From an uncultured Clostridia bacterium (GTDB lineage: Bacteria > Bacillota > Clostridia > Oscillospirales > Acutalibacteraceae): 37,155 bases of DNA. Shown here piece by piece: positions 25,553-33,673 of the stretch. The stretch is taken from the NCBI GenBank assembly GCA_947585965.1, contig CANPXK010000019.1, positions 1-37,155 of the forward strand, given 5' to 3'. How positions within the stretch are numbered: position 1 is the first letter of the stretch; the number at the start of each line of letters is the position of its first letter. The notes below the pieces were generated by a model. It saw nothing but the letters and a program-made list of their open reading frames with translations, had not been told where the DNA came from and did no database searches. The position numbers were made by a program, and so were the translations under genes.

Positions 25553-26458
25553 TTATAATACAAGGGAAAGTACGAGCATTTCCTTTGTTTTTTCATAAAT
25601 ATTGTCTATATCATCTGTCGGAAGCGGATTCTGACCTCTTCCGATTTCTATGGTGAATGCAGGGCGATGGAATTTTTCAACGAACCAGTCCTTGAAGCCT
25701 CCTCCCACGGCAAGTCCCTCCGGCTCGCTTATCCTGTAACCGCTTACGCTTGAAAGAGCCTGTGCCATTTTATGTGCTTCCTCATCCTTGTAATCCCCGA
25801 AATTCCAGTATATTTCCTCTCCCTGACTGTGGAAAGCAAGTGCGTGGGTTATATTTCCTGCACGGCAATATGAAGCAATTGCCCGGCTTTCGGGTTCGCT
25901 TTCCGGATATTCTCCTCCGTAGCGTGTCGGTGAGGGGGAGTTTATGCCGTTGTCAATCTCCATTTGATGCAGACTGCTCCAGTTTGCGGAAAAATTATGG
26001 TTGATGTCAACTCCCGCGGCATTGGATTGCCAATGTGGGGTATTTCCGCCGCTCACTTCCTTTACAAGATTTTCATAGTTTCCTGCTGTTTCCGCACCGT
26101 TTATCTGAATTTCTACACCATCGGGATTAATGCACGGGATCATAGCAAGTCCTCTCATATTCAGAAATGTTCCGACACGGACGCCGCAGATTGATTCACC
26201 GTTTTTTACGGCGGAGCAGATATCATTGAAAAAACGAAGAAGCAGTGAGGTCGTAAGCCATTCCATACCGTGAAATGCCCCCGCAAGGAGTACCTGTTTA
26301 TCTCTGTTTCCTATGCATAGCATATCAATGGGTCTTGAACAACGGCTTTCGCCGATTGTGTCACGGGAAATAAATCCGTAATCAATAAGCAGTCCTCCGA
26401 TAAGGGCTTCTCTTGTTTTTCTGTCACAAGGTCTTTTCAGCAGGGATTTTTCAAACAT
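25553..26458 (-). CDS. M14-family zinc carboxypeptidase (gamma-D-glutamyl-L-diamino acid peptidase type)
   Basis: Zinc peptidase of 301 residues. Zinc ligands are visible as H63 and E66 ('AFHGMEW') and H210 ('LAFHSQGEE'); the catalytic Glu is E271 ('FTIEIGRG'). Also present are 'NPDGVEIQ' near residue 111 and 'GVDINHNFSANW' near 149, where the His variant of the usual N-R motif is typical of the M14C peptidoglycan stem-peptide group. No signal peptide or membrane segment is evident, so it may act in the cytoplasm or spore, for example on recycled muropeptides. The cleavage specificity is inferred from the family. It is divergent from the CNNM/CBS gene. Confidence 0.88.
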   Translation of the reverse strand: MFEKSLLKRPCDRKTREALIGGLLIDYGFISRDTIGESRCSRPIDMLCIGNRDKQVLLAGAFHGMEWLTTSLLLRFFNDICSAVKNGESICGVRVGTFLNMRGLAMIPCINPDGVEIQINGAETAGNYENLVKEVSGGNTPHWQSNAAGVDINHNFSANWSSLHQMEIDNGINSPSPTRYGGEYPESEPESRAIASYCRAGNITHALAFHSQGEEIYWNFGDYKDEEAHKMAQALSSVSGYRISEPEGLAVGGGFKDWFVEKFHRPAFTIEIGRGQNPLPTDDIDNIYEKTKEMLVLSLVL

Positions 26459-26589
26459 TTTCTTTCTCCTTTCATCATTGGCGGTATTACCGGTTAAAAT
26501 AATAATATATCAACTGTTCTGATTAATCTGTCATAATAAAATGCCTACAATATTTTTTTTGTGAGGTAAAATATGAGTTATATTGCCGA

Positions 26590-26618
26590 TTGACAATACA
26601 AGTCTTTTTTCGTATTAT
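26590..26618 (+). promoter_or_regulatory. Consensus promoter that decides the start of the CNNM/CBS gene
   Basis: TTGACA (26590-26595), 17-bp spacer, TATTAT (26613-26618). Transcription should begin near 26625, after the in-frame GTG at 26624 and only about 11 nt before an ATG at 26636. The next ATG, 26657, has an AGAGGTG ribosome site 9 nt upstream and is therefore preferred. Confidence 0.75.
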
Positions 26619-26656
26619 TATATGTGGATTTTAGTATGTCAGAGGTGTATAATTTT

Positions 26657-28036
26657 ATGGATGGTGATTCCGGCGGTAATTATCCGGATATTTTTATGCT
26701 TGCATCATGCGATTCCGGGAACATATCAATTGCGGTCATGATTATTTTACTGTTTTTTATAATAAGCTTTTTTCTTTCTTATTTTTGCGGTGCGGTATCA
26801 TCTGCATCGGCAGGAGCAATAAAGAAAAAAGCTGATGAGGAGGACTCAAAAGTCTATGCAAGGGCACTCGGAATTCTTGAAAACAGTGAAAAATATTGTT
26901 CATTTGCCCATGTGAGCTGTGCTGTATGTCTTGCTGCCGTCCTGCTTATATGTGAATATACGTTCATGCCGATGCTTGGAGCATGGCTGTCGGAAATTAC
27001 CGGCAATACGACAGCGGGTTTATGGATTTCTGCTGCGGCATCGTTCATAATTCCCTGCATAATTTTTTCAGGCTTCGGAATCTTTATTCCGGAAAAGCTT
27101 GGGGCGGGAAAGCAGGAGTCGGCGGTTTTGCGTTTTTCCCGTTTGTTTTTGATGGTTTACGTAATATTTCAGCCCGTTGCGGGAATTTCATGTCTTCTTT
27201 CAAATATTATTGTCAGATTGTTCGGATATAATACGAAAAAAATATCGAATCAACAGACGGAAGAGGAAATTCTTCTTATGGTCGATAAAGGTGAGGAAAA
27301 CGGATCCATTGAGGGTAATACCAAGGATATGATAGAAAATGTTTTTGACTTTGATGATACTGCGGTAGGAGAAATTATGACTCACCGAAAAGATGTTGTT
27401 GCAGTCAGGAGCAATGCAAGACTTACGGATGTTGCAAAAACTGCCATGGAAAGCGGACGTTCGAGAATACCTGTGTATAATGATGATATAGACGATATAA
27501 TAGGCATAATATATGTAAAGGATCTCCTTAAATTTGTCAATACGGATCCTCCGAGCGGAGAAATAGGAGAGGATATGATAAAGCCTGCCGTATTTGTCCC
27601 ACAGTCAAAGAGATGCAGTGAAATGTTTGAATATATGACCGCACATAAAACCCAGATAGCCATTGTTGTCGATGAATTCGGGGGAACGGGCGGTATCATT
27701 ACAATGGAGGATCTTATCGAATCAATTGTGGGAAATATACAGGATGAATATGATGATGAGGACGATGAGATAAAGCAGCTTAATGAATACAGCTTCACTG
27801 TTGACGGTGCTACTTCACTTGATGAAATAACCGAGCTTACGGGAATATCATTTGAGGGGGATGACAACGATACAATTGCAGGAATAATGCTTGACAGAAT
27901 GGGGCATATTCCGAAGGACGGGGAACATCCCTCTGTAGTTATCAACGGAACACGCTTCACAGTACAGGAGGTCGAAAGCAGAAGAATATCAAAGGTTCTT
28001 ATAGTGAAAAGTCATAATGTGAATACGGAGGCATGA
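26657..28036 (+). CDS. CNNM/HlyC-CorC family protein with CBS pair
   Basis: Membrane protein of about 459 residues from the preferred start. Order: about four membrane helices in a CNNM (DUF21) domain ('ISIAVMIILLFFIISFFLSYFCGAVSSAS' first), a short linker with 'EEEILLMVDKGEENGSIEGNTKDMIENVFDFDD', a pair of CBS domains ('MTHRKDVVAVRSNARL', 'IGIIYVKDLLKFV'; 'VFVPQSKRCSEMFEYM'), 'IVVDEFGGTGGIITMEDLIESIVGNI', and a C-terminal CorC_HlyC domain ('YSFTVDGATSLDEITELTG'). Family members have been linked to magnesium and other divalent metal export. Upstream in-frame GTG (26624) and ATG (26636) are poor starts because of the promoter position. Confidence 0.93.
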   Translation: MDGDSGGNYPDIFMLASCDSGNISIAVMIILLFFIISFFLSYFCGAVSSASAGAIKKKADEEDSKVYARALGILENSEKYCSFAHVSCAVCLAAVLLICEYTFMPMLGAWLSEITGNTTAGLWISAAASFIIPCIIFSGFGIFIPEKLGAGKQESAVLRFSRLFLMVYVIFQPVAGISCLLSNIIVRLFGYNTKKISNQQTEEEILLMVDKGEENGSIEGNTKDMIENVFDFDDTAVGEIMTHRKDVVAVRSNARLTDVAKTAMESGRSRIPVYNDDIDDIIGIIYVKDLLKFVNTDPPSGEIGEDMIKPAVFVPQSKRCSEMFEYMTAHKTQIAIVVDEFGGTGGIITMEDLIESIVGNIQDEYDDEDDEIKQLNEYSFTVDGATSLDEITELTGISFEGDDNDTIAGIMLDRMGHIPKDGEHPSVVINGTRFTVQEVESRRISKVLIVKSHNVNTEA

Positions 28037-28099
28037 AATACGGCATATGACAGGTATGTTTTTATTTTGACTTTTTGAGGAAGAAAATAATTAAAAAAC

Positions 28100-28128
28100 T
28101 TGCATTTTTTCAATATGTATAGTATAAT
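28100..28128 (+). promoter_or_regulatory. efp promoter
   Basis: TTGCAT (28100-28105), 17-bp spacer, perfect TATAAT (28123-28128). A leader of about 75 nt follows, with a small CCCG/CGGG hairpin near 28156-28170, before an AGGAGG ribosome site. Confidence 0.75.
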
Positions 28129-28208
28129 TAACAAAGCGTATTTGCTGATTTATCCCGGAGCCTATCGGGGTTATATTTTGTATAAAAACTATTTTAGGAG
28201 GATTTTAA

Positions 28209-28769
28209 ATGATTACAGCAGGCGATTTCAGAAACGGCGTTACATTTGAGATGGACGGACAGGTGGTAACCATAGTAGAGTTCCAGCACGTTAAGCCCGG
28301 AAAGGGTGCGGCATTTGTCCGTACAAAAATCAAAAACGTAATAACAGGTGCGGTGGTTGAAAAGACCTTTAACCCCAATGATAAGTATCCGACTGCGTTT
28401 ATTGAGAGAAAGGATATGGAATATATCTACAATGACGGCGAGCTTTATTATTTCATGGATAACGAAACTTATGAACAGACACCTATAAATGCAAGCGTTC
28501 TCGGGGATAACTTCAAGTTTGTAAAAGAGAATATGGTATGCAAGATCATGTCATATAAGGGTAGTGTTTTCGGAGTTGAGCCTCCGACATTCGTTGTTCT
28601 TGAGGTTACACAGACTGAGCCGGGTGTTAAGGGTGATACGGCTACAAACGTTACAAAACCGGCTACTCTTGAAACAGGCGCAGAGATAAAGGTGCCGATC
28701 TTTATTAACGAGGGCGATAAGATTCAGATTGATACAAGAACAGGCGAGTATATGTCAAGAGCACAGTAA
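28209..28769 (+). CDS. efp: Translation elongation factor P
   Basis: Three-domain, tRNA-shaped factor of 186 residues that rescues ribosomes stalled at polyproline. Motifs: '[17 protein letters not shown]' at the start, '[19 protein letters not shown]' with the modifiable loop Lys at K32, and '[31 protein letters not shown]' in domain III. Complete. It is cotranscribed with the following small zinc-ribbon gene, whose start lies 26 bp downstream. Confidence 0.98.
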   Translation: MITAGDFRNGVTFEMDGQVVTIVEFQHVKPGKGAAFVRTKIKNVITGAVVEKTFNPNDKYPTAFIERKDMEYIYNDGELYYFMDNETYEQTPINASVLGDNFKFVKENMVCKIMSYKGSVFGVEPPTFVVLEVTQTEPGVKGDTATNVTKPATLETGAEIKVPIFINEGDKIQIDTRTGEYMSRAQ

Positions 28770-28795
28770 GCCTGTTGACATCGGAGGTAATGAAA

Positions 28796-29218
28796 ATGCA
28801 GCTTAGTGAAAAGGCAGCTTATATAAAGGGACTTATTGACGGTCTTGAACTTGACCCGACCGATAAGCAGACAAAGATTTTTAAGCTTATTGCGGAGCTT
28901 CTCTCGGAAATGGCAGATGAGATCAAAGAGCTTGAACAGTGCTATGACGATGTCTGCGATCAGGTTGACGGAATAAGCGAGGATCTTTCGGGAGTCGAGG
29001 ATCTGCTTGACTATGAGGATTACGGGGATGATCTTGAATACAGCGATTCGGATGACGAGGAGCTTGCCTATGAGGTTACCTGTCCTAATTGCGGAAATGT
29101 TAATTATGTGAGTGAGGATGCCCTTAATGACGGTGTTATGAAATGTCCGGAATGTAATGAGATACTCGAATTTGATTATAATGAGGACGAGCTTGACGAA
29201 AGCAAAGAGGAAGAATAA
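28796..29218 (+). CDS. CD1247-like protein with zinc ribbon
   Basis: Protein of 140 residues. N-terminal helix 'MQLSEKAAYIKGLIDGLELDPTDKQTKI' fits the CD1247 N-terminal domain family common in clostridia, followed by a coiled stretch, an acidic linker (about 70-95) and a four-Cys zinc ribbon 'CPNCGNVNYV' ... 'CPEC' (about 103-127). The ATG at 28796 is chosen because a GGAGG ribosome site ends 8 nt before it; a TTG at 28775 and ATG at 28790 are also in frame. Neighbour efp suggests a link to translation, but the function is unknown. Confidence 0.85.
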   Translation: MQLSEKAAYIKGLIDGLELDPTDKQTKIFKLIAELLSEMADEIKELEQCYDDVCDQVDGISEDLSGVEDLLDYEDYGDDLEYSDSDDEELAYEVTCPNCGNVNYVSEDALNDGVMKCPECNEILEFDYNEDELDESKEEE

Positions 29219-29231
29219 ATTTTGATGGAAC

Positions 29232-29272
29232 ACGCAGAATCTTGCATAAATTTAAGCGGGATTCTGCGTTTT
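29232..29272 (+). terminator. Terminator or attenuator before the site-2 protease operon
   Basis: A perfect 10-bp stem, ACGCAGAATC (29232-29241) and GATTCTGCGT (29260-29269), followed by TTTT. It separates the efp unit from the protease-scpAB unit; no clear promoter lies between it and the next gene. Confidence 0.7.
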
Positions 29273-29295
29273 GGTTGACAGAGGAGGAAGAATAT

Positions 29296-29985
29296 ATGCT
29301 GTTTACTCTTTTAAGATCGGGAAATTTTATTTCCGTTATAATGTATATTTTATCTGTTTTACTTACAATATTTCTTGTACTTCCGCTGCATGAATGTGCT
29401 CATGGTTTGGTTGCATATAAACTTGGAGATGATACCGCAAAAAGACAGCACCGTCTTACGCTCAATCCTTTGGAGCACATAGATTATCTCGGTGCCTGCC
29501 TTATGCTTATTATCGGCTTTGGTTGGGCTAAGCCCGTACCGATAAATCCGAGGAGATTTGAAAATCCAAAGGCGGGTATGGCTCTTACTGCACTTGCGGG
29601 ACCGGTGTCAAACCTTCTTGCGGCAATAGCAGCGGGTCTTATTCAAAACGGACTTATGTTTATGATTATCAAAGATGTTATTCCATATAATGATTTTGTG
29701 TATTATGTGCTGATTTTCTTTGAGTTTCTCATCACAGTAAATATAGGTCTTGCGGTATTCAATTTTATTCCCATTCCGCCGCTGGACGGCTCTAAAATAC
29801 TCATGGCATTTTTATCTGATGATGCTATAATCTGGATAGAGCAAAGAATGCATATAATTTCCGCTGTTTTATTTGTAATTGTTATAATGGGCGGTCTTGA
29901 CGGAATACTCGGCAGAGCGAATAATCTTTTCTATGGTTGGATTTCGTGGCTTACATGGCTTCCGTTTTCTTTCTTTGCAGGCTGA
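29296..29985 (+). CDS. Site-2 protease family protein (M50)
   Basis: Intramembrane metalloprotease-like protein of 229 residues with about five membrane spans. Zinc motif HECAH (H32-E-C-A-H36) lies in the first helix and the second ligand motif 'PIPPLDGSKIL' (conserved Asp-Gly) near residue 160. 'LGFGWAKPVPINPRRF'-like text and 'LAGPVSNLLAAI' are also family hallmarks. The start at 29296 is chosen for its GAGGAGG ribosome site 8 nt upstream; the longer frame from 29242 runs through the terminator. In many clostridia this protease precedes scpAB. The substrate is unknown. Confidence 0.92.
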   Translation: MLFTLLRSGNFISVIMYILSVLLTIFLVLPLHECAHGLVAYKLGDDTAKRQHRLTLNPLEHIDYLGACLMLIIGFGWAKPVPINPRRFENPKAGMALTALAGPVSNLLAAIAAGLIQNGLMFMIIKDVIPYNDFVYYVLIFFEFLITVNIGLAVFNFIPIPPLDGSKILMAFLSDDAIIWIEQRMHIISAVLFVIVIMGGLDGILGRANNLFYGWISWLTWLPFSFFAG

Positions 29986-30000
29986 CAGGAGTGCTGAATT

Positions 30001-30747
30001 TTGGAAGTATTATCATACAAGGTCAGTGCGTTCGAGGGTCCGCTTGATCTTCTGCTGCACCTTATCGAAAAAAATAAACTCAATATATATGATATCCTGA
30101 TTTCAGAGCTTCTTGACCAGTATATGGAGCATATACAGCTTATGCAGGAGCAGGATCTTGAAATAGCCGGAGAATTTCTCGATATGGCGTCAAGACTTGT
30201 ACAGATAAAATCAGCAATGCTTCTCCCTAAATATGAAGAAGCCGAAGTTATGAAGCGTGAGCTTTCAGGACAGCTTATAGAATATAAAAAATGTAAGCAG
30301 GTTGCGAAAATACTTTCCGAAAAAATCAGCTTTGACAGCTATTGCCGTGAGCAGGAGAAAATCAAGGCGGATATGAAATATCGGAGAAGTCATGAAGCAA
30401 CATATCTTGTCGGGGCATACCTTGCCGCTGTCGGCAGAGGAAAAGCAAAGCTGCCGCCGCCGGAGGACGCTTTTTCGGGTATAGTGAAAAGAAAGATAGT
30501 TTCAGTCAGTTCAAAAATAATAGGAGTAATGAAGCGGCTGTGGAACGGAAAAAGGGTAGGCTACAGCAGTATATTCAGTGATGCGGCAGACAAGAGTGAG
30601 CTCGTTGCAACTTTTCTTGCCGTATTGGAGCTTATCAAAGGAAAAAGGGTAAGAGTAGAAGGAGATGGCGACAGTCAGACGCTCATTCTTATAGGCGGAG
30701 GAAAAAAACGCAGAGAGGGTGATGGAAATGCAGGAGGAGAAGCTTAA
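30001..30747 (+). CDS. scpA: Segregation and condensation protein A
   Basis: Kleisin subunit of the SMC-ScpAB condensin, 248 residues. N-terminal 'YKVSAFEGPLDLLLHLIEKNKLNIYDI' and 'LEIAGEFLDMASRLVQIKSAMLLPKY' are diagnostic; the C-terminal winged helix begins near 'FLAVLELIKGKRVRVE'. Start is TTG at 30001 with an AGGAG site upstream; no suitable ATG exists. It overlaps scpB by 20 nt, as is common. Confidence 0.95.
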   Translation: MEVLSYKVSAFEGPLDLLLHLIEKNKLNIYDILISELLDQYMEHIQLMQEQDLEIAGEFLDMASRLVQIKSAMLLPKYEEAEVMKRELSGQLIEYKKCKQVAKILSEKISFDSYCREQEKIKADMKYRRSHEATYLVGAYLAAVGRGKAKLPPPEDAFSGIVKRKIVSVSSKIIGVMKRLWNGKRVGYSSIFSDAADKSELVATFLAVLELIKGKRVRVEGDGDSQTLILIGGGKKRREGDGNAGGEA

Positions 30748-31273
30748 AGGTGCTGTGGAGGCTGTTATTTTTGCCTGTGGAACACCCGTTGAAACAGAGG
30801 GGATAGCAAAGGCCCTTGAGATACCCGAGGAGAGGGTTATAGAGCTGTGTGAGGAGCTTTCCGCAGAATATGCGGAAAGGCGGAGCGGTATAAGGATAGT
30901 CAGACTCGGTAAATGCTTCCAGATGTGCAGTGTTGAGGAATATGCGGATTCGATACGCTCCGTGTTGGATCTTCGCAGAAACACACCGCTTTCGCAGGCA
31001 GCCTCCGAAGTTCTTGCAGTTATAGCATATAATCAGCCGGTAACTAAGGCATTTATTGAGCAGGTGAGAGGTGTAGATTGCTCAGGTGTTGTTGCAAACC
31101 TTTTGTCAAGGGAGCTTATTGAGGAAAAAGGTCGTCTTGAGCTTCCGGGCAGACCACTGGTTTATGGTACGACCGAGCATTTTCTGAGATGCTTTAATAT
31201 TTCATCTCTTGACGAACTTCCTCCGTTACCCGATAATGAGGAGGAAAAGGATCGTGATGGTGGTGATGTATGA
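30728..31273 (+). CDS. scpB: Segregation and condensation protein B
   Basis: Partner of ScpA, about 181 residues with two winged-helix domains. Motifs: 'LKGAVEAVIFACGTPVETEGIAKAL' at the start, 'LSQAASEVLAVIAYNQPVTKAFIEQVRGVDCSGVVANLL' and 'GRPLVYGTTEHFLRCFNISSLDELPPLP' near the C-terminus. ATG at 30728 fits the AGAGAGGG ribosome site best; in-frame ATG 30722 and GTG 30719 are alternatives. The 3' end overlaps the next start by 4 nt (ATGA). Confidence 0.95.
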   Translation: MQEEKLKGAVEAVIFACGTPVETEGIAKALEIPEERVIELCEELSAEYAERRSGIRIVRLGKCFQMCSVEEYADSIRSVLDLRRNTPLSQAASEVLAVIAYNQPVTKAFIEQVRGVDCSGVVANLLSRELIEEKGRLELPGRPLVYGTTEHFLRCFNISSLDELPPLPDNEEEKDRDGGDV

Positions 31274-31974
31274 CAGTTTTATACATAATTCTCGGTATAA
31301 TAGCCTTTATAATATTATTGATGATATGCCCTATAAGATTAAAGATAGTATATGACGGAGAAGTCCATATAGAAGCAGGATATCTTTTTATCAATCTTGA
31401 TGTTTTACATAAAAAAGGGGATAAAAAAGAAAATACGGATAACGGCAAAAAAAACGATAAAACCGAAAACAGGGAGAATCCCGAAAAGGATGAAAAAAAA
31501 TCTCCCGACAAATCATCGGATAAACCGCAGAAAAAGGAAGATAGTTCCGCAGAAGGCGAGAATAAGCAAGAGAAAAAGAAGAATCCTATTCTTGAATTTA
31601 AGGATAAGCATGGCTTCGGTGGAATTTTAAATATTGTTAAAAGTTTGTTGGATATACTTAAGGATATACCGAAAAAGCTTGCAAAGCATCTTGTTATAAA
31701 AATGCTTGATGTGAAACTGCTTGTTGTGGGTGAGGACAGTGCGGATACAGCTATCAAATACGGTTATGCCTGCTCTGTCATATATCCCGTTGTATCATTA
31801 CTGGAAAATAATCTGAGAATAAGAAAGCATAACGAGGAGATAGTCGCCGGATTTCTTGCAGAGGAGCCGGTCGCAGAAATTATTGTTTCTGCTTATATAA
31901 AGCCTTGGTTCCTGTTTGGTACGGGAATATCGGCTTTTGTGAAATTTATATCTGCTATTGCAAAAATAAAGTAA
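31270..31974 (+). CDS. DUF2953 domain protein
   Basis: Protein of 234 residues with an N-terminal membrane helix ('VLYIILGIIAFIILLMICPI'). A short beta domain follows, then a Lys/Asp/Glu-rich insert (about 52-108). A C-terminal region holds 'VGEDSADTAIKYGYACSVIYPVVSLLENNL', typical of DUF2953. Family members commonly precede gerW (ytfJ) and are linked to sporulation by context only. It starts within the last codon of scpB (ATGA overlap), so translation is coupled. Confidence 0.85.
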   Translation: MTVLYIILGIIAFIILLMICPIRLKIVYDGEVHIEAGYLFINLDVLHKKGDKKENTDNGKKNDKTENRENPEKDEKKSPDKSSDKPQKKEDSSAEGENKQEKKKNPILEFKDKHGFGGILNIVKSLLDILKDIPKKLAKHLVIKMLDVKLLVVGEDSADTAIKYGYACSVIYPVVSLLENNLRIRKHNEEIVAGFLAEEPVAEIIVSAYIKPWFLFGTGISAFVKFISAIAKIK

Positions 31975-32010
31975 TTGGTTTATAATTATACATAAAAGGC
32001 GGTGTTGAAA

Positions 32011-32433
32011 ATGAGTGATCATCCGATTAACGGACTTATGGATACTACTCTTGAAAAAATAAAAAGTATGGTTGATGTAAATACGGTCATAGGCGATCCT
32101 ATCGTTACACCTGACGGTACGACAATTATACCTGTTTCAAAAATTATATACGGTTTTGCTTCCGGCGGTTCGGAATTTGCAAATAAGCATCAGGCAAGCT
32201 CAAATCTTTTCGGCGGCGGCGGCGGAGCGGGAGTTACAATTAATCCCGTTGCTTTTATAGCAATTTCACACGGTGACGTTAAGCTTCTGAATATAGCAAC
32301 CGATACCAATCAGAAGGCTATTGCATTGGTGCCCGAGTTATTTGACAAAATAGTGGATCTTATAAAAAAGGATAAAAACAAGGACAAAAAAGAAACAAAA
32401 TCCGATGAGGGTCTGAGTGACCCCACGCTGTAA
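32011..32433 (+). CDS. gerW: Spore protein GerW (YtfJ family)
   Basis: Protein of 140 residues. Diagnostic: 'HPINGLMDTTLEKIKSMVDVNTVIGDPIVTPDGTTIIPVSKIIYGFASGGSEF', a Gly-rich loop (near residue 67), then 'GVTINPVAFIAISHGDVKLLNI' with the final amphipathic helix. In Bacillus it is a forespore protein needed for normal germination. The ATG at 32011 has an AAGGCGGTG site; the GTG at 32002 is an in-frame alternative. Confidence 0.94.
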   Translation: MSDHPINGLMDTTLEKIKSMVDVNTVIGDPIVTPDGTTIIPVSKIIYGFASGGSEFANKHQASSNLFGGGGGAGVTINPVAFIAISHGDVKLLNIATDTNQKAIALVPELFDKIVDLIKKDKNKDKKETKSDEGLSDPTL

Positions 32434-32514
32434 TGTCTGTTTCTGTTTTTATTGAATGTTCATTTTATCCCCGCCCCTGCATATAATTTATAAATGCTTC
32501 AAAGGGGTGGGGAG

Positions 32515-33660
32515 TTGTCTATTAAAAGGATAATGTCGGCTGCTGTAGCATTTGCAGTTATTTTTTCGTTGTGCGGATGTGAAGGAAAAACCTCGGAAAA
32601 TGTCAACGCAAATACTGTCGGAGTGGTATCTGCCGTTCGGGTAAAGACTGCTGTTGACGTAAAGGGGGAGGGTATTTCCGACAGTGCAGGTGCGGCGATA
32701 ATCTATTGTGCCGACAGCGGAGAGGTGCTGTACGGTCATAATATAAATGATAAAAGGGCAATAGCCAGTATCACAAAGATAATGACTGCTCTGCTTGCAC
32801 TTGAATACTGTGCCTCAAACGATAAGAATGTAAAGATAACTGCGGATATGTATGCCGAAGGATCAAGTATGTATCTGAAAGCGGGAGAAATACTCAGACT
32901 GAGTGAGATAGTCAAGGGCATGATGGCGGTTTCGGGAAATGATGCGGCAAATGCGGCGGCTATAGCGGTTGGCGGCAACAGTGAAAAGTTTGCCGACATG
33001 ATGAATGAAAAGGCACTGCAGCTTGGTATGAAAAATACACATTTTGTAACGCCGTCAGGGCTTGACAGTGAGGAGCATTATTCTACCGCATATGATATGG
33101 CGGTGCTTTGTTCATATGCCATGGAAAATGAGGCTTTCAGGGAAATTGTTTCCCAAAAAACCATTGATGTAGAATATGTATATCCCGAGGGGAAGAAGCA
33201 GACTCTCGGCAATCATAACAGACTGCTTTCACTGTACGAGGGTTGTATAGGAATAAAGACAGGATACACGATGAAAGCCGGGAGAACGCTGACATCATGT
33301 GCCGAGCGTGATGGGGTACGGCTGGTGGTTGTTACACTGGGTGACAGAAACGACTGGAACGATCATTGTGCTTTGTATGATTACGGATTCAGTCTTGTGC
33401 AGAGAGTAAAGCTTACGGATGAAAACAAGGAAATAAAACTTCCGATTGTGGGTAGTGAGAATAATGATGACGAGGTATGCCTGATACCCGACAGAGAGCT
33501 TGAAACTACACTAAAAAATGAGGAAGTCGGCAAGGTTGAGGAAAAAATATATGCTCCACGATTTGTATATGCACCTGTAAACCACGGTGAGGCTGTGGGG
33601 CGGATAGAATACAGAGCCGATAAAAAGGTAATAGCAAAAGCAAGGCTTATTGTGAAATAG
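32515..33660 (+). CDS. dacF: D-alanyl-D-alanine carboxypeptidase (DacF/PBP5 type), lipoprotein-like
   Basis: Class C low-molecular-weight PBP that trims the terminal D-Ala of stem peptides, about 381 residues. Motifs: SITK (active Ser, in 'ASITKIMTALLALE'), SGN ('SGNDAANAAA') and KTG ('IKTGYTMKAGRTL'). The N-terminal signal ends in 'SLCGC', a lipobox-like site, so the protein may be lipid-anchored rather than held by the usual C-terminal helix. A TTG start at 32515 follows AAAGGGGTGGGG; ATG at 32494 is the alternative but has no ribosome site. It follows gerW and precedes rluB, a standard clostridial order. Confidence 0.93.
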   Translation: MSIKRIMSAAVAFAVIFSLCGCEGKTSENVNANTVGVVSAVRVKTAVDVKGEGISDSAGAAIIYCADSGEVLYGHNINDKRAIASITKIMTALLALEYCASNDKNVKITADMYAEGSSMYLKAGEILRLSEIVKGMMAVSGNDAANAAAIAVGGNSEKFADMMNEKALQLGMKNTHFVTPSGLDSEEHYSTAYDMAVLCSYAMENEAFREIVSQKTIDVEYVYPEGKKQTLGNHNRLLSLYEGCIGIKTGYTMKAGRTLTSCAERDGVRLVVVTLGDRNDWNDHCALYDYGFSLVQRVKLTDENKEIKLPIVGSENNDDEVCLIPDRELETTLKNEEVGKVEEKIYAPRFVYAPVNHGEAVGRIEYRADKKVIAKARLIVK

Positions 33661-33673
33661 AAAGGGATAAAAT

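Noticed and set aside
29242..29295. N-terminal extension of the site-2 protease
   Set aside because: It reads through a terminator hairpin and lacks a ribosome site, while ATG 29296 has GAGGAGG at ideal spacing.
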